Shown piece by piece: positions 1 to 11,637 of a DNA stretch of 64,000 bases. Positions within the stretch are counted from its first letter, which is position 1; every line of letters begins with the position of its first letter. The DNA comes from Thauera butanivorans NBRC 103042. Lineage in GTDB: Bacteria; Pseudomonadota; Gammaproteobacteria; Burkholderiales; Rhodocyclaceae. The DNA is taken from positions 1 to 64,000 of the forward strand of contig NZ_BCUG01000017.1 in the NCBI RefSeq assembly GCF_001591165.1, in the 5' to 3' direction. Under the pieces are notes generated by a model. It had not been told where the DNA came from, searched no databases, and worked only from the letters and a program-made list of their open reading frames with translations. The position numbers were made by a program, and so were the translations under genes.

Positions 1-131
1 TGCCCCAGGGCGGCGAGGGGCCGATTTACCAGGGGATGTGACGGCGGAGCCCCATCGCCGGCTGCGCGCTTCCGGTTCGAGCATTGCAGTCCCCGGCTGG
101 CCGTCTGTGCCTCTAGTCGATGGCGTCCGGC

Positions 132-1544
132 CTATGCGGTGTCGTAACCCAGCAGGCGCCCGTCGATGATGCGCTGCGCCACCGGTTCGGGCACGTCCTG
201 CTCCCAGGCGCCGCGGCCGCGGCGCAGGCCCGCCAGCACTTCGGTGGAGTCGATGTGCAGATGGCTGTCGTCGAGCGGCTGCACGGCGAGCAGCTTGTCG
301 TTGTCCATCAGGTGGGCGAGCAGGTGGCGGAGCTTGGCCGGCACCTGCACGTTGTCCAGCGTCACCAGTTCCGCGCCGCCGCCCCTGGGGCGCGAGGGAT
401 ATACATAGACGTGGGTGTTGTCCGGGAACAGTTTGCCGAAGGCTTCGAGGATGCCGCCCTCGAGGCCTTCGTAGTATTTTTCGTCGAACAGGGAATCGAA
501 GTCGCGCACCGACAGCACGATGCCGATCGGCTTCTGCGTGTAGCGCCGCAGGTAGGCGCGCAGGCGGAAGAAACGCACGTAGTCGGAAATCATGACCGTG
601 TAGCCCTGCGAGGCGAGCAGCTCGATGCGGGCGAGGAAGTCGGTGCCGTCGATCCTGTCGCCGCTGATCAGCGAATTCATCGTGATCTCGGCCAGCGACA
701 CGATCTCGTCCTCGTCCACCGCGGCGAGCTGGCTGAACTGCTTGAGGCCAGCGGTCGTCATGTCCACGTTGACGCAGGTCACCGGCTTGAAGCTGCCGCG
801 GATCACCATCACCGGCTTGCGATGGAACAGTTCGCCCGGCACCACCATCTCGCCCGCCGGGTTGAACACCACCGCCCGCGTCAGCCAGCTGCGGATCAGG
901 TGCAGATTCATCAGCCGGTTGTCGACTTCCTCGAAATAGGGGCCGGAGAAATGGATCAGATCGACCTCGATGCGCTCCGAGCCCAGCGCGTCGGCCAGAC
1001 CCTCGACCACCCATTCGGGATGGTGGTGATGGAAGAAGGCGCCGTGGATCAGGTTGACGCCGAGGATGCCGAGCGCCTCGGCCTGCTGCGCATTGTCATT
1101 GTCGAGCATGCGCACGTGCAGGATCACGTCGCTGGGCGCCGCGCCCGGATGCAGTTGCAGGCGGATGCCGACCCAGCCGTGGCATTCGTTCTTCTGCTTG
1201 AAGCTGCGCGCGGTGACGGTGGCGGCATAGGCGAAGAACGTGGTGTTCTTCGGCCGCAGATGGGCCAGCCGCGCCACCACCTGGTCGAACTCCTTTTCCA
1301 GCATCTGCAGCAGCCGTGCACGGCTGACGTAGCGGTCCACATGGCCGTAGATGTCGTCGCTCACCGCCATGTCGTAGGCCGACATGGTCTTGGCGATGGT
1401 ACCTGCCGCCGCGCCGACCTGGAAAAAACGGCGCGCGACTTCCTGCCCGGCGCCGATCTCGACGATGGAGCCGTATTTGTACTTGTCGAGGTTGAGCTGC
1501 AGGGCCTTCTGATCGGTGGAGAGGGCGGTGTCGCGCGTATGCAT
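132..1544 (-). CDS. Conserved hypothetical protein, 470 aa
   Basis: The start is the ATG giving MHTRDTALSTDQ, and the frame runs to a TAG. No signal peptide, transmembrane segment or beta-barrel pattern is visible, so the protein looks soluble and cytoplasmic. From memory, homologues of this length are widespread in proteobacteria and carry unreliable names such as 'TonB-dependent receptor' or 'nicotinamide-nucleotide adenylyltransferase'. Neither name is supported here, since I see no plug domain, no barrel and no nucleotidyltransferase HxGH motif. A His run (residues about 171-174, in AFFHHHHPEW) and a conserved-looking EKYYEGLEGGILEAFGKLF stretch near residue 360 stand out. The gene is monocistronic and divergent from dinB. 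The reading frame is secure; the function is unknown. Confidence 0.85.
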   Translation of the reverse strand: MHTRDTALSTDQKALQLNLDKYKYGSIVEIGAGQEVARRFFQVGAAAGTIAKTMSAYDMAVSDDIYGHVDRYVSRARLLQMLEKEFDQVVARLAHLRPKNTTFFAYAATVTARSFKQKNECHGWVGIRLQLHPGAAPSDVILHVRMLDNDNAQQAEALGILGVNLIHGAFFHHHHPEWVVEGLADALGSERIEVDLIHFSGPYFEEVDNRLMNLHLIRSWLTRAVVFNPAGEMVVPGELFHRKPVMVIRGSFKPVTCVNVDMTTAGLKQFSQLAAVDEDEIVSLAEITMNSLISGDRIDGTDFLARIELLASQGYTVMISDYVRFFRLRAYLRRYTQKPIGIVLSVRDFDSLFDEKYYEGLEGGILEAFGKLFPDNTHVYVYPSRPRGGGAELVTLDNVQVPAKLRHLLAHLMDNDKLLAVQPLDDSHLHIDSTEVLAGLRRGRGAWEQDVPEPVAQRIIDGRLLGYDTA

Positions 1545-1842
1545 GGACGAGGATCCGACGTGAGTGGGTGAGGCATGCCGGATGTATCGGGGGCGGCCCG
1601 GCCAGGCGGCCGTCCTGCCCGTGCGGCATCCGGAACGTGCCTGTCATTGTCTCGCATCGCGCACCCGGGCGCCAGAACCGGGCAGGTCCGGCGGACAGCG
1701 ACCCGCCATCGCAGCGCATCTTGCCCGCCGGCGAAGCCGTCTGCTGGAAGGGCCGTCCGATTGCGTTGAATGGGTGAGGGCGGAAGTGCCCGTATACTTG
1801 CGGGCAGATTCCATTTTTCCCGAGCTGCGGGTTTCGGCCGAG

Positions 1843-2910
1843 ATGCGCAAGATCATCCACTGCGATTGCGACTGCTTCTACGCCTCGGTCGAGATGCGCG
1901 ACGACCCGTCGCTGCGCGGCCGGCCGCTCGCGGTCGGCGGGCGGCCGGAGACGCGCGGCGTGATCGCCACCTGCAACTACGAGGCGCGCGCCTTCGGCGT
2001 GCGCTCGGCGATGCCCACCGCGCGGGCGCTGCAACTGTGCCCGCAATTGCTGCTGCTGCCGCCCGACTTCGAGCGCTACCGCGTGGCGTCGCGGCAGATC
2101 CTCGCCATCTATCGCGACTACACGGCGCTGGTCGAGCCGCTGTCGCTGGACGAGGCCTATCTCGACGTCAGCGGCGTCGACCGCTGCAAGGGCTCGGCGA
2201 CCTTGATGGCCGACGAGATTCGCGCCCGCATCCGTGCCGAAGTCGGCATCACCGCGTCGGCGGGCATCGCCCCCAGCAAGTTCGTCGCCAAGGTGGCGAG
2301 CGACTGGAACAAGCCGGACGGGCAGTTCGTGGTGCGGCCCGATGATGTCGATGCCTTCGTCGCCGCGCTGCCGGTGAAGAAGATCTTCGGCGTCGGCAAG
2401 GTGACGGCGGCGCGGCTGCAGCGGCTGGGCGTGCAGACCTGCGGCGACCTGCGCGCCTGGAGCCTGGCCGAGCTTGCGCAGGCCTTCGGCAGCTTCGGCG
2501 CCAGCCTCTACCGCCTGTGCCGCGGCATCGACGAGCGGCCGGTATGCCCCGACCGTATCCGCAAGTCGCTGTCGATCGAGACCACCTACGTCACCGATCT
2601 GCCCGACCTGGCGGCCTGCCGGGCCGAACTGCGGGTGCTGATCGAGGCTTTCCGCGAGCGCTTCGGCCGTGCACGCGAAACGCGGCCGGTGCATAAGGCG
2701 GTGGTCAAGATCAGGTTCTCGGATTTCACCCGGACCACCGCCGAGTGCGTCTGCGAGGCGCCGGACGAGCAGGTATGGCTGGCGCTGCTCGACGAGGCCC
2801 ATGCGCGCAAGTCGCGGCCGGTGCGGCTGCTGGGCATCGGCGTGCGCTTTGCCGAGGACGAGGGCGCGGTGGCCGGGGCCGGGCAGATTTCGCTGGATTT
2901 CGCGGATTGA
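1843..2910 (+). CDS. dinB: DNA polymerase IV (Y-family translesion polymerase)
   Basis: This is an error-prone Y-family polymerase that extends past lesions and slipped primers. The start chosen is the ATG of MRKIIHCDCDCFYASVE, where family alignment begins, giving 355 aa, the usual DinB size. The frame stays open about 280 bp further upstream, but that extension does not look like protein. The palm carboxylates are visible in DCDCFYASVE (first Asp near residue 8) and SLDEAYLDVS (near residue 103). Helix-hairpin-helix-like sequence (KKIFGVGKVTAARL) and a little-finger region follow. The protein ends in GQISLDFAD, which resembles a beta-clamp-binding QxxLxF motif (QISLDF). I did not find a clear LexA box upstream. 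Confidence 0.95.
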   Translation: MRKIIHCDCDCFYASVEMRDDPSLRGRPLAVGGRPETRGVIATCNYEARAFGVRSAMPTARALQLCPQLLLLPPDFERYRVASRQILAIYRDYTALVEPLSLDEAYLDVSGVDRCKGSATLMADEIRARIRAEVGITASAGIAPSKFVAKVASDWNKPDGQFVVRPDDVDAFVAALPVKKIFGVGKVTAARLQRLGVQTCGDLRAWSLAELAQAFGSFGASLYRLCRGIDERPVCPDRIRKSLSIETTYVTDLPDLAACRAELRVLIEAFRERFGRARETRPVHKAVVKIRFSDFTRTTAECVCEAPDEQVWLALLDEAHARKSRPVRLLGIGVRFAEDEGAVAGAGQISLDFAD

Positions 2911-2984
2911 GCGCTCTCTCGCGACAAGAAAGCGCTCGATCCTGCGCATCGGCGAATGGCTCGATGCGGCCGGCCGGTACTGGT

Positions 2985-3536
2985 TCAGGCGTTCTTGCGC
3001 TTCTGCCACAGCACGTCGCCGCGCCCGCCGGCGCGGTTCAGCACGCGGCCGAGCACGAACAACAGGTCGGACAGGCGGTTGAGATACTGGCGCGGGCCGT
3101 CGTTGATCGTTTCTTCCAGCGCCACCGCCACCAGCGCGCGTTCGGCGCGGCGGCACACGGTACGGGCGTGGTGGGCCAGTGCAGCCGCGCGGGTGCCGCC
3201 GGGCAGGATGAAGTCCTTCAGCGCTTCGAGCGGCTCGTTGAAGCGGTCCAGCTCGTTTTCGAGATGGGTCACCTGCCTGTCGGTGATCATGCTCATGCCC
3301 GGGATGCACACTTCCCCGCCGAGGTCGAACAAGTCGTGCTGCACGTCGGTCAGCAGCGCGCGCACGTCCTCCGGCAGTTCCTCGCACAGCAGCAGGCCGA
3401 CGACCGAGTTGGTCTCGTCGATTTCGCCCAGCGCGTGGATGCGCAGGCTGTCCTTGGAAACGCGCCTGCCGTCGCCCAGGCCGGTGGTGCCGGCGTCGCC
3501 GGTGCGGGTGTAGATCTTGGAAAGGCGGTTGCCCAT
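2985..3536 (-). CDS. ATP:cob(I)alamin adenosyltransferase, PduO type
   Basis: The enzyme transfers the 5'-deoxyadenosyl group of ATP to cob(I)alamin to make adenosylcobalamin. The N-terminal ATP-binding motif is clear (KIYTRTGDAGTTGL, residues about 6-19). The family's later Arg-rich helix is present (HHARTVCRRAERAL), followed by NRLSDLLFVLGR. The start at MGNRLSKIY gives 183 aa, the normal length; an in-frame extension of 17 codons upstream reads as low-complexity Thr/Ser and is probably untranslated. The gene is convergent with dinB and divergent from alaS. No cobalamin riboswitch was seen upstream. Confidence 0.93.
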   Translation of the reverse strand: MGNRLSKIYTRTGDAGTTGLGDGRRVSKDSLRIHALGEIDETNSVVGLLLCEELPEDVRALLTDVQHDLFDLGGEVCIPGMSMITDRQVTHLENELDRFNEPLEALKDFILPGGTRAAALAHHARTVCRRAERALVAVALEETINDGPRQYLNRLSDLLFVLGRVLNRAGGRGDVLWQKRKNA

Positions 3537-3571
3537 GGCGTGTCGTGCCTCGCTATCGGTTGTGGTTAAGG

Positions 3572-3587
3572 TTGACGTTCGCGTCAA
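3572..3587. promoter_or_regulatory. Inverted repeat TTGACG-TTCG-CGTCAA between the cobalamin adenosyltransferase and alaS
   Basis: A perfect 6-4-6 dyad lies 36 bp upstream of the adenosyltransferase start and about 115 bp upstream of alaS. It could be an operator or a small hairpin. No regulator can be named. Confidence 0.35.
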
Positions 3588-3701
3588 TTATAGGCGAAGG
3601 CCCCGGCCGTGCGGGCCGGCTCATGGCCGGTTTAAGCTCATGATAAACTTGCACATTCGCCCGCAGCACGGGTCTATCGTCCAGAAAACACGCCAATCTC
3701 C

Positions 3702-6335
<2,634 letters not shown>

Positions 6336-6369
6336 GGCAGCGCCGGCTTTGCCGGTGTTCTGATGCACG

Positions 6370-6408
6370 AACGGCCGGAAAGGGGGATGCCCTTTCCGGC
6401 CGTTTTTC
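6370..6408 (+). terminator. Rho-independent terminator of alaS
   Basis: A 15-bp stem (AACGGCCGGAAAGGG with its complement) closes a short GGATG-type loop and runs into TTTTT, 35 bp after the alaS stop. It is also convergent to the phosphomannomutase gene. Confidence 0.9.
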
Positions 6409-6438
6409 CATTCTGCCCGTCGCTGTACTGAACCGACC

Positions 6439-7836
6439 TCAGAACGGCAGTGCCACTCCCGGCCACACGCCTTCGATGGCGCGGCGGAAGTCGGCCTGGA
6501 TGCGCGCGAGCGCTTCGGCGCTGTCGGCCTCGAAGCGCAGCACGACCACCGGCGTGGTGTTGGACGGCCGCGCCAGGCCGAAGCCGTCGGCGTATTCGAC
6601 GCGCACGCCGTCGAGGGTGATGACGTCCTGCGCGTCGTCGAAGCGGGCGGCTTCCTTCAGCCGCTTGACCAGTTCGAAAGGCTCGCCTTCGTCCATCTTC
6701 AGGTTCAGCTCGGGGGTGCTGATGGAATCCGGCAGCGCCTTCAGCGCGGCGTTGGCGTCGGCGCGGGCGGACAGGATCTCCAGCAGGCGGGCGCCGGAAT
6801 AGAGGCCGTCGTCGAAGCCGAACCAGCGCTCCTTGAAGAACATGTGGCCGCTCATCTCGCCGGCCAGCGGTGCGCCGGTTTCCTTGAGCTTGGCTTTCAC
6901 CAGCGCGTGGCCGGTGTTCCACATCGTCGGCTTGCCGCCGCGCTCGCGGATCCAGGGCGCGAGCCTGCGCGTGCATTTGACGTCGAAGATGATCTCGCCG
7001 CCGGGCACGCGGCTCAGCACGTCCTCGGCGAACAGCATCAGCTGGCGGTCGGGGTAGATGATCTCGCCGTCCTTGGTCACCACGCCCAGGCGGTCGCCGT
7101 CGCCGTCGAAGGCGAAGCCGAGTTCGGCGTCGGTGTCGCGCAGCGCGCGGATCACGTCCTGCAGGTTCTCGGGCTTGGACGGGTCGGGATGGTGGTTGGG
7201 AAAGCTGCCATCGACTTCGCAGAACAGTTCGACCGGTTCGCAGCCGAGGCGGCGGAACAGCGCCGGTGCGATGTTGCCGGCGACGCCGTTGCCGCAGTCG
7301 ATGACGATCTTCATCGGCCGCGCCAGCTTCACGTCGCCGACGATGCGGTCGACGTAGGCGTCGGCGACGTCCGCGGTACGCAGCGCGCCGGGCGCGGCGG
7401 CGCGGATGAGGTCGTCGTCGGCGATGCGGGTGCGCAGGGCCTGGATCATGTCGCCGTACAGGGTCTGGCCGCCGAGCACCATCTTCAGGCCGTTGTAGTC
7501 GGGCGGGTTGTGGCTGCCGGTGACCGAGACGCAGGAGCCGCAGCCGAGGTGGTGGGCGGCGAAGTAGGTCAGCGGCGTGGGCACGCAGCCGATGTCGATG
7601 ACGTCCACGCCGGCGGCGCGGATGCCGTCGGCCAGCGCGCCGGCCAGCGCCGGGCCGGACAGGCGGCCGTCGCGGCCGACGGCGATGGCCTGCTGGCCGC
7701 GGGTGACGGCTTCGGAGCCGAGCGCGTGGCCGATGGCGCGCACGGCATCCGGCGTCAGCACGGTGTCGACGATGCCGCGGATGTCGTAGGCCTTGAAGAT
7801 TTCCGGGGCGGGCAGGGCGTGGCGATTCGAGGTCAT
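6439..7836 (-). CDS. Phosphomannomutase/phosphoglucomutase (AlgC-type)
   Basis: This alpha-D-phosphohexomutase interconverts hexose 1- and 6-phosphates and supplies GDP-mannose, LPS and exopolysaccharide precursors. The start at MTSNRHALPAPEIFKAYDIRG gives 465 aa, close to Pseudomonas AlgC. The catalytic phosphoserine loop is present (VTGSHNPPDYNG, near residue 105), as are the Mg-binding loop (FDGDGDRLG, near residue 242) and the sugar-binding GEMSGHMFF loop (near residue 325). The C-terminal phosphate loop is seen in RPSNTTPVVVLRFE. A 51-codon in-frame upstream extension is low-complexity and is not counted. AlgC and ManB are the nearest names; substrate preference cannot be read from sequence. 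Confidence 0.93.
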   Translation of the reverse strand: MTSNRHALPAPEIFKAYDIRGIVDTVLTPDAVRAIGHALGSEAVTRGQQAIAVGRDGRLSGPALAGALADGIRAAGVDVIDIGCVPTPLTYFAAHHLGCGSCVSVTGSHNPPDYNGLKMVLGGQTLYGDMIQALRTRIADDDLIRAAAPGALRTADVADAYVDRIVGDVKLARPMKIVIDCGNGVAGNIAPALFRRLGCEPVELFCEVDGSFPNHHPDPSKPENLQDVIRALRDTDAELGFAFDGDGDRLGVVTKDGEIIYPDRQLMLFAEDVLSRVPGGEIIFDVKCTRRLAPWIRERGGKPTMWNTGHALVKAKLKETGAPLAGEMSGHMFFKERWFGFDDGLYSGARLLEILSARADANAALKALPDSISTPELNLKMDEGEPFELVKRLKEAARFDDAQDVITLDGVRVEYADGFGLARPSNTTPVVVLRFEADSAEALARIQADFRRAIEGVWPGVALPF

Positions 7837-7951
7837 GGATGAGGCTGCGTGGATTGGACGAAAGCCGGCATTGTATGCCGGATGGGCTTGCCGGGCGGCC
7901 GCGGCCATTGCGGCAGGATGTTTCTGCGCCGCCGCAGGGCTGCAAAGGAAC

Positions 7952-7982
7952 GGGGGCCGGATACCTGCCGGTATCGGCCCCC
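7952..7982 (-). terminator. Hairpin, probable terminator of the ilvE/zinc-finger operon
   Basis: A strong GC-rich stem (GGGGGCCG/CGGCCCCC with a second ATACC/GGTAT segment) sits 65 bp after the zinc-finger stop codon. Read on the minus strand it is followed by a modest T-rich stretch (GTTCCTTTG), so intrinsic termination is likely but not textbook. Confidence 0.55.
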
Positions 7983-8046
7983 GCGTCATCCAGGCTGTGC
8001 GGACAGGACCGCGCGCTGGATGGGATCGGTGACTGGAGCCGGCGGC

Positions 8047-8247
8047 TCAGTGATGTCCCTTGGGATGTTCGCCGGTGAAGATGTAGTGCGCGCTGCAGTA
8101 AGGGCACACGGCTTCGCCGGTCTTCAGCACGTCGAGGAAGACGCGCGGGTGGCGCGCCCAAAGCGGCGCGCCCGGCGGCGGGCAGTGCAGCGGCAGGTCC
8201 TTGGCGGTGACTGCGACGGCCTGGGTCTTGTCGGTGTTCTCGACCAT
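8047..8247 (-). CDS. CHCC-type zinc-finger domain protein (NDUFS6-like), 66 aa
   Basis: This small protein belongs to the CHCC zinc-finger family, the bacterial counterpart of mitochondrial complex I subunit NDUFS6. The ligand pattern is visible: LHCPPPG (one Cys), then RHPRVFLDV (His), then CPYCSAHY (two Cys). The start at MVENTDKTQ is where homologues begin; an upstream in-frame stretch is Ser/Thr-rich and unlikely to be coding. It lies 25 bp downstream of ilvE on the same strand, an arrangement I recall from other betaproteobacteria. Its role in bacteria is not settled. Confidence 0.88.
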   Translation of the reverse strand: MVENTDKTQAVAVTAKDLPLHCPPPGAPLWARHPRVFLDVLKTGEAVCPYCSAHYIFTGEHPKGHH

Positions 8248-8272
8248 GGATGAAGTCCTTTGTGCGTGGATG

Positions 8273-9193
8273 TCAGACGTAGGCGAGCCAGTGCTCGTAT
8301 TCCGGCGCGCGGCCATTGACGATGTCGAAGAAGCGGGCCTGGAGCCTGGTCGTGACCGGGCCGCGCCTGCCTTCGCCGATGATGCGGTCGTCGAGTTCGC
8401 GGATCGGCGTGACCTCGGCCGCGGTGCCGGTGAAGAAGGCTTCGTCGGCGAGATAGACGTCGTCGCGGGTCAGGCGCTTGGAGCTGAATTCGTAGCCGAA
8501 TTCGCGCGCGACGGTGATGATCGAGTCGCGGGTGATGCCGGTCAGCGCCGAGGCGATCTCGGGTTCGTAGATCTTGCCGTCCTTGACGATGAACAGGTTC
8601 TCGCCCGCGCCTTCGGCGACGAAGCCCTGGTTGTCGAGCAGCAGCGCCTCGTCGTAGCCCATCTTGGTGACTTCGAGGTTGGCGAGGATGGAGTTGGGAT
8701 AGGTCGCGGCGAGCTTGGCGCGCGGCATCGTCGAGTTGACGTGGTGGCGGGTGTAGGACGAGGTCTTGATGCGGATGCCCTTTTCCAGTCCTTCCTCGCC
8801 CAGGTAGGCGCCCCACGGCCAGGCGGCGATGGCCACATGCACGGTGGCGCCGCGGGTGGAGATGCCCATCTTTTCCGAGCCGTAGAAGGCCAGCGGGCGC
8901 AGGTAGCAGGATTCGAGCTTGTTGGCGCGCACGACCTCCTTCTGCGCTTCCATGAGTTCATCCTTGGAGTAGGGGATGTCCATCATGTAGATCTTGGCGG
9001 AATTGATCAGGCGCTGGGTGTGCTCGGCGAGGCGGAAGATGGCCGTGCCCTTGGCGGTGTTGTATGCGCGGACACCTTCGAAGACGGCCAGACCGTAGTG
9101 CAGGGAGTGGGTCAGCACGTGCGTGGTCGCTTCGCGCCACGGAACGAGCTTGCCGTCTTGCCAGATGAAACCGTCGCGATCAGCCATGGACAT
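8273..9193 (-). CDS. ilvE: Branched-chain amino acid aminotransferase
   Basis: This PLP-dependent class IV transaminase performs the last step of Leu, Ile and Val synthesis with glutamate as amino donor. The start is the ATG of MSMADRDGFIW, preceded by GAGGTGGAG at good spacing; a GTG five codons upstream would bury that ribosome site. The family signatures HSLHYGLAVFEGVRAY and RPLAFYGSEKMG are present. The PLP lysine region is RAKLAATYPNSILA (near residue 158), and the conserved EGAGENLFIVKDGK and FFTGTAAEVTPI motifs follow. At 306 aa it matches IlvE size. Confidence 0.96.
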   Translation of the reverse strand: MSMADRDGFIWQDGKLVPWREATTHVLTHSLHYGLAVFEGVRAYNTAKGTAIFRLAEHTQRLINSAKIYMMDIPYSKDELMEAQKEVVRANKLESCYLRPLAFYGSEKMGISTRGATVHVAIAAWPWGAYLGEEGLEKGIRIKTSSYTRHHVNSTMPRAKLAATYPNSILANLEVTKMGYDEALLLDNQGFVAEGAGENLFIVKDGKIYEPEIASALTGITRDSIITVAREFGYEFSSKRLTRDDVYLADEAFFTGTAAEVTPIRELDDRIIGEGRRGPVTTRLQARFFDIVNGRAPEYEHWLAYV

Positions 9194-9374
9194 GATTGGG
9201 TTCTCCACCTCAGGAAAGTTGATTCGGCAGCCCGCGTCCGGCGGGCGGAACCCGTGGATTCTAGCGCAAAGGCAGGGTCTGCGAACGCCACTTCATGCGG
9301 GTGAAAGCCTTGCGGCGGTGGGGAAAGCCGCCGGCGCGCGCTAGAATGCCGGCCTGTCGTCGAAGGAGCAGGCC

Positions 9375-9827
9375 TTGATCGATCGCGAGTGGAAACCCAA
9401 TGTCACCGTCGCCGCCGTCATCGAGCGGGACGGCCGCTTCCTGCTGGTCGAGGAACATACGCCCGACGGACTGCGTTTCAACCAGCCCGCAGGCCATCTG
9501 GAGCGCGGTGAATCGCTGCTGGAGGCGGTGGCGCGCGAGGCGCTGGAAGAGACCGCGCACCGTTTCGTGCCCGAGTACCTGGTCGGCATCTATCAATGGA
9601 CGCGGCCGCAGGGCGACATCACCTATCTGCGCTTCGCCTACGGCGGACGGGTGGAGGGCGAGGAAGCCGGGCGCAGCCTCGACGACGGCATCGTGCGCGC
9701 GGTGTGGATGACGGTCGACGAGGTGCGCGCCACCGCCGGCCGCCATCGCAGCCCGCTGATTCTGCAGTGCATCGAGGACTGGCGGGCGGGGCAGCGCCAC
9801 CCGCTGTCCTTGCTGCGGCACTACTGA
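9375..9827 (+). CDS. nudJ: Nudix phosphohydrolase, NudJ-like
   Basis: The Nudix box is complete and NudJ-like (GHLERGESLLEAVAREALEET, with the catalytic REALEE). E. coli NudJ hydrolyses hydroxymethylpyrimidine pyrophosphate and nucleoside di- and triphosphates. The TTG start is supported by AAGGAG seven bases upstream. At 150 aa it has the usual length. In E. coli nudJ sits directly before mnmA; here one exported-protein gene lies between them, so the neighbourhood supports orthology. Substrate assignment is by family only. Confidence 0.9.
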   Translation: MIDREWKPNVTVAAVIERDGRFLLVEEHTPDGLRFNQPAGHLERGESLLEAVAREALEETAHRFVPEYLVGIYQWTRPQGDITYLRFAYGGRVEGEEAGRSLDDGIVRAVWMTVDEVRATAGRHRSPLILQCIEDWRAGQRHPLSLLRHY

Positions 9828-9836
9828 TCCGGCGGC

Positions 9837-10511
9837 ATGCAGGGCATCTGCCTGGCGATCCTGCTGGCTGTCGCGGGCCTGGCGCAGGCCGGGACGGGCG
9901 CGCAGGAAGCGGGCGCGGAAGTCGGCATCTGCTACGGCTACGGCTGCGCGCACGAGGGCGTGGCGCGCTACGGCGCGGCCGATCTGGCGAATCTGGCCGG
10001 ACGGCTGGACAAGGCGCGGAGCGCGGCTGAGGAGCGCGCCCTGCTCGGCGAGGCGGTGGGCCGCTTGTACCGCCTGGCCGGCCGGCAGTTGCCGGTGGGC
10101 GCGGATCGCGGCGGCAATTATCTGGATGGCGGCGTCGAAGGCCGCATGGACTGCATCGACCATTCGACCTCGACCACCCGTTTGCTGAAGCTGCTGGAGT
10201 CGCGCGGCGCGCTGCGCTTTCACCGGGTGCTGGAGCCCGAGCGGCGCACCCGCTTCATCTTCCAGCATTTCAGCGCGGTGATCGAGGAATTGACGCCGGC
10301 CGAGCGCATCGAGCGGCTGCCGCCGGGTTCGGCGCTGGCGCGCTGCAACTGCACGGAAGACGGAGCGATCGTCGAAGGCCCGGATGGTGCGGAACCGCCC
10401 AGTCCGGGCGAACGTTATGCGGTCGACAGCTGGTTCGTCGACAATGGCGAGCCGGCGGTGGTGCTGCCGCTCGCCGAATGGCTCAATGGAGGTGGACCGA
10501 ATGTCCAGTAA
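9837..10511 (+). CDS. Conserved hypothetical exported protein, 224 aa
   Basis: I do not recognise this family. The N-terminus is a short hydrophobic signal peptide ([19 protein letters not shown], probable cut after AQA), so the mature protein should be periplasmic. Cysteines are conspicuous: GICYGYGC just after the cut, MDCIDH near residue 106, and RCNC near residue 169. These could form disulfides or bind metal. It starts 9 bp after nudJ, and its last 11 bp overlap mnmA, so the three are probably one transcript. The codon pattern looks normal for the genome. Confidence 0.8.
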   Translation: MQGICLAILLAVAGLAQAGTGAQEAGAEVGICYGYGCAHEGVARYGAADLANLAGRLDKARSAAEERALLGEAVGRLYRLAGRQLPVGADRGGNYLDGGVEGRMDCIDHSTSTTRLLKLLESRGALRFHRVLEPERRTRFIFQHFSAVIEELTPAERIERLPPGSALARCNCTEDGAIVEGPDGAEPPSPGERYAVDSWFVDNGEPAVVLPLAEWLNGGGPNVQ

Positions 10512-11625
10512 GCAGGATGGAAACGGCATGAAAGTGGTCGTCGGCATGTCCGGCGGCGTGGATTCGTCGGTGACGGCGCTGCTGCTGAAGCAGCAGGGCT
10601 ACGCGGTGACCGGCCTGTTCATGAAGAACTGGGAGGACGACGACGATTCCGACTACTGTTCGACGCGGCAGGACCTGGTCGACGTGGCTTCGGTCTGCGA
10701 CGTGATCGGCATCGATCTGGAAGTCGTCAACTTCAGCGCCGAATACAAGGACCGGGTGTTCGTCGACTTCCTGCGCGAGTACGAGGCCGGGCGCACGCCG
10801 AATCCGGACGTGCTGTGCAACTCCGAGATCAAGTTCCGCTGCTTCCTCGACCACGCCATGCAGCTGGGCGCCGAGCGCATCGCCACCGGCCACTATGCCC
10901 AGGTGCGCGAATGGAACAACGACGGCCGCAGGGAATACCAGTTGCTGAAGGCCGAGGACGGCACCAAGGACCAGAGCTATTTCCTCTATCGCCTGAACCA
11001 GCAGCAACTGGCGAAAACCCTGTTTCCGCTCGGCACGCTGTACAAGCGCGAAGTGCGCCGCATCGCCGAGCAGGCGGGCCTGCACGTCGCCGCCAAGAAG
11101 GACTCGACCGGCATCTGCTTCATCGGCGAGCGGCCCTTCCGCGAGTTCCTGATGCGCTACCTGCCGACGCAGCCGGGCGAGATCCGCTCGCTCGACGACG
11201 ATTCCGTGCTCGGCGAGCACCAGGGCCTGATGTACCACACCATCGGCCAGCGCAAGGGGCTGCACATCGGCGGCATCAAGGGCAACCAGGACGAGGCCGG
11301 CGAGCACGAGGCCTGGTACGTGGCGAAGAAGGACGTGAAGGCCAACGTGCTGTACGTGGTGCAGGGGCACGAGCACCCGGCGCTGCTGCGCGACCGCCTG
11401 GTGGCGACCGACCTCAACTGGATCGCCGGCCGCGATCCGCACACCAACTGGGTCTACACCGCCAAGCCGCGCTACCGCACGCCCGACATGCCGTGCGAGA
11501 TCGACCGCATCGCCGACGGCTGCGCCGAGATCGCCTTCGCCCAGCCGCAGTGGGCGCTGACGCCGGGGCAGAGCGTGGTGGTCTACGAATCCAAGGTCTG
11601 CCTCGGCGGCGGCATCATCGTCTGA
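10501..11625 (+). CDS. mnmA: tRNA-specific 2-thiouridylase
   Basis: MnmA thiolates U34 of the tRNAs for Lys, Glu and Gln, using sulfur relayed from a cysteine desulfurase. The PP-loop SGGVDSSV lies near residue 16. The first catalytic Cys is in [12 protein letters not shown] (near residue 107) and the second, persulfide-carrying Cys is in TGICFIGE (near residue 205). The start chosen ([15 protein letters not shown]) overlaps the preceding gene by 11 bp; an internal ATG at 10528 ([10 protein letters not shown]) is an alternative. At 374 aa it is full length. Confidence 0.96.
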   Translation: MSSKQDGNGMKVVVGMSGGVDSSVTALLLKQQGYAVTGLFMKNWEDDDDSDYCSTRQDLVDVASVCDVIGIDLEVVNFSAEYKDRVFVDFLREYEAGRTPNPDVLCNSEIKFRCFLDHAMQLGAERIATGHYAQVREWNNDGRREYQLLKAEDGTKDQSYFLYRLNQQQLAKTLFPLGTLYKREVRRIAEQAGLHVAAKKDSTGICFIGERPFREFLMRYLPTQPGEIRSLDDDSVLGEHQGLMYHTIGQRKGLHIGGIKGNQDEAGEHEAWYVAKKDVKANVLYVVQGHEHPALLRDRLVATDLNWIAGRDPHTNWVYTAKPRYRTPDMPCEIDRIADGCAEIAFAQPQWALTPGQSVVVYESKVCLGGGIIV

Positions 11626-11637
11626 CGCCGGCGGTGT

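Noticed and set aside
1-131. A gene or element at the left edge
   Set aside because: Only 131 bp before the first stop codon; no frame, terminator or repeat is clear.
132-1544. Naming the first gene a TonB-dependent receptor
   Set aside because: No signal peptide, plug or beta-barrel pattern is visible in 470 residues.
2911-2984. A possible terminator after dinB (AGCGCT repeats)
   Set aside because: The pairing is short with a long loop and there is no T-run.
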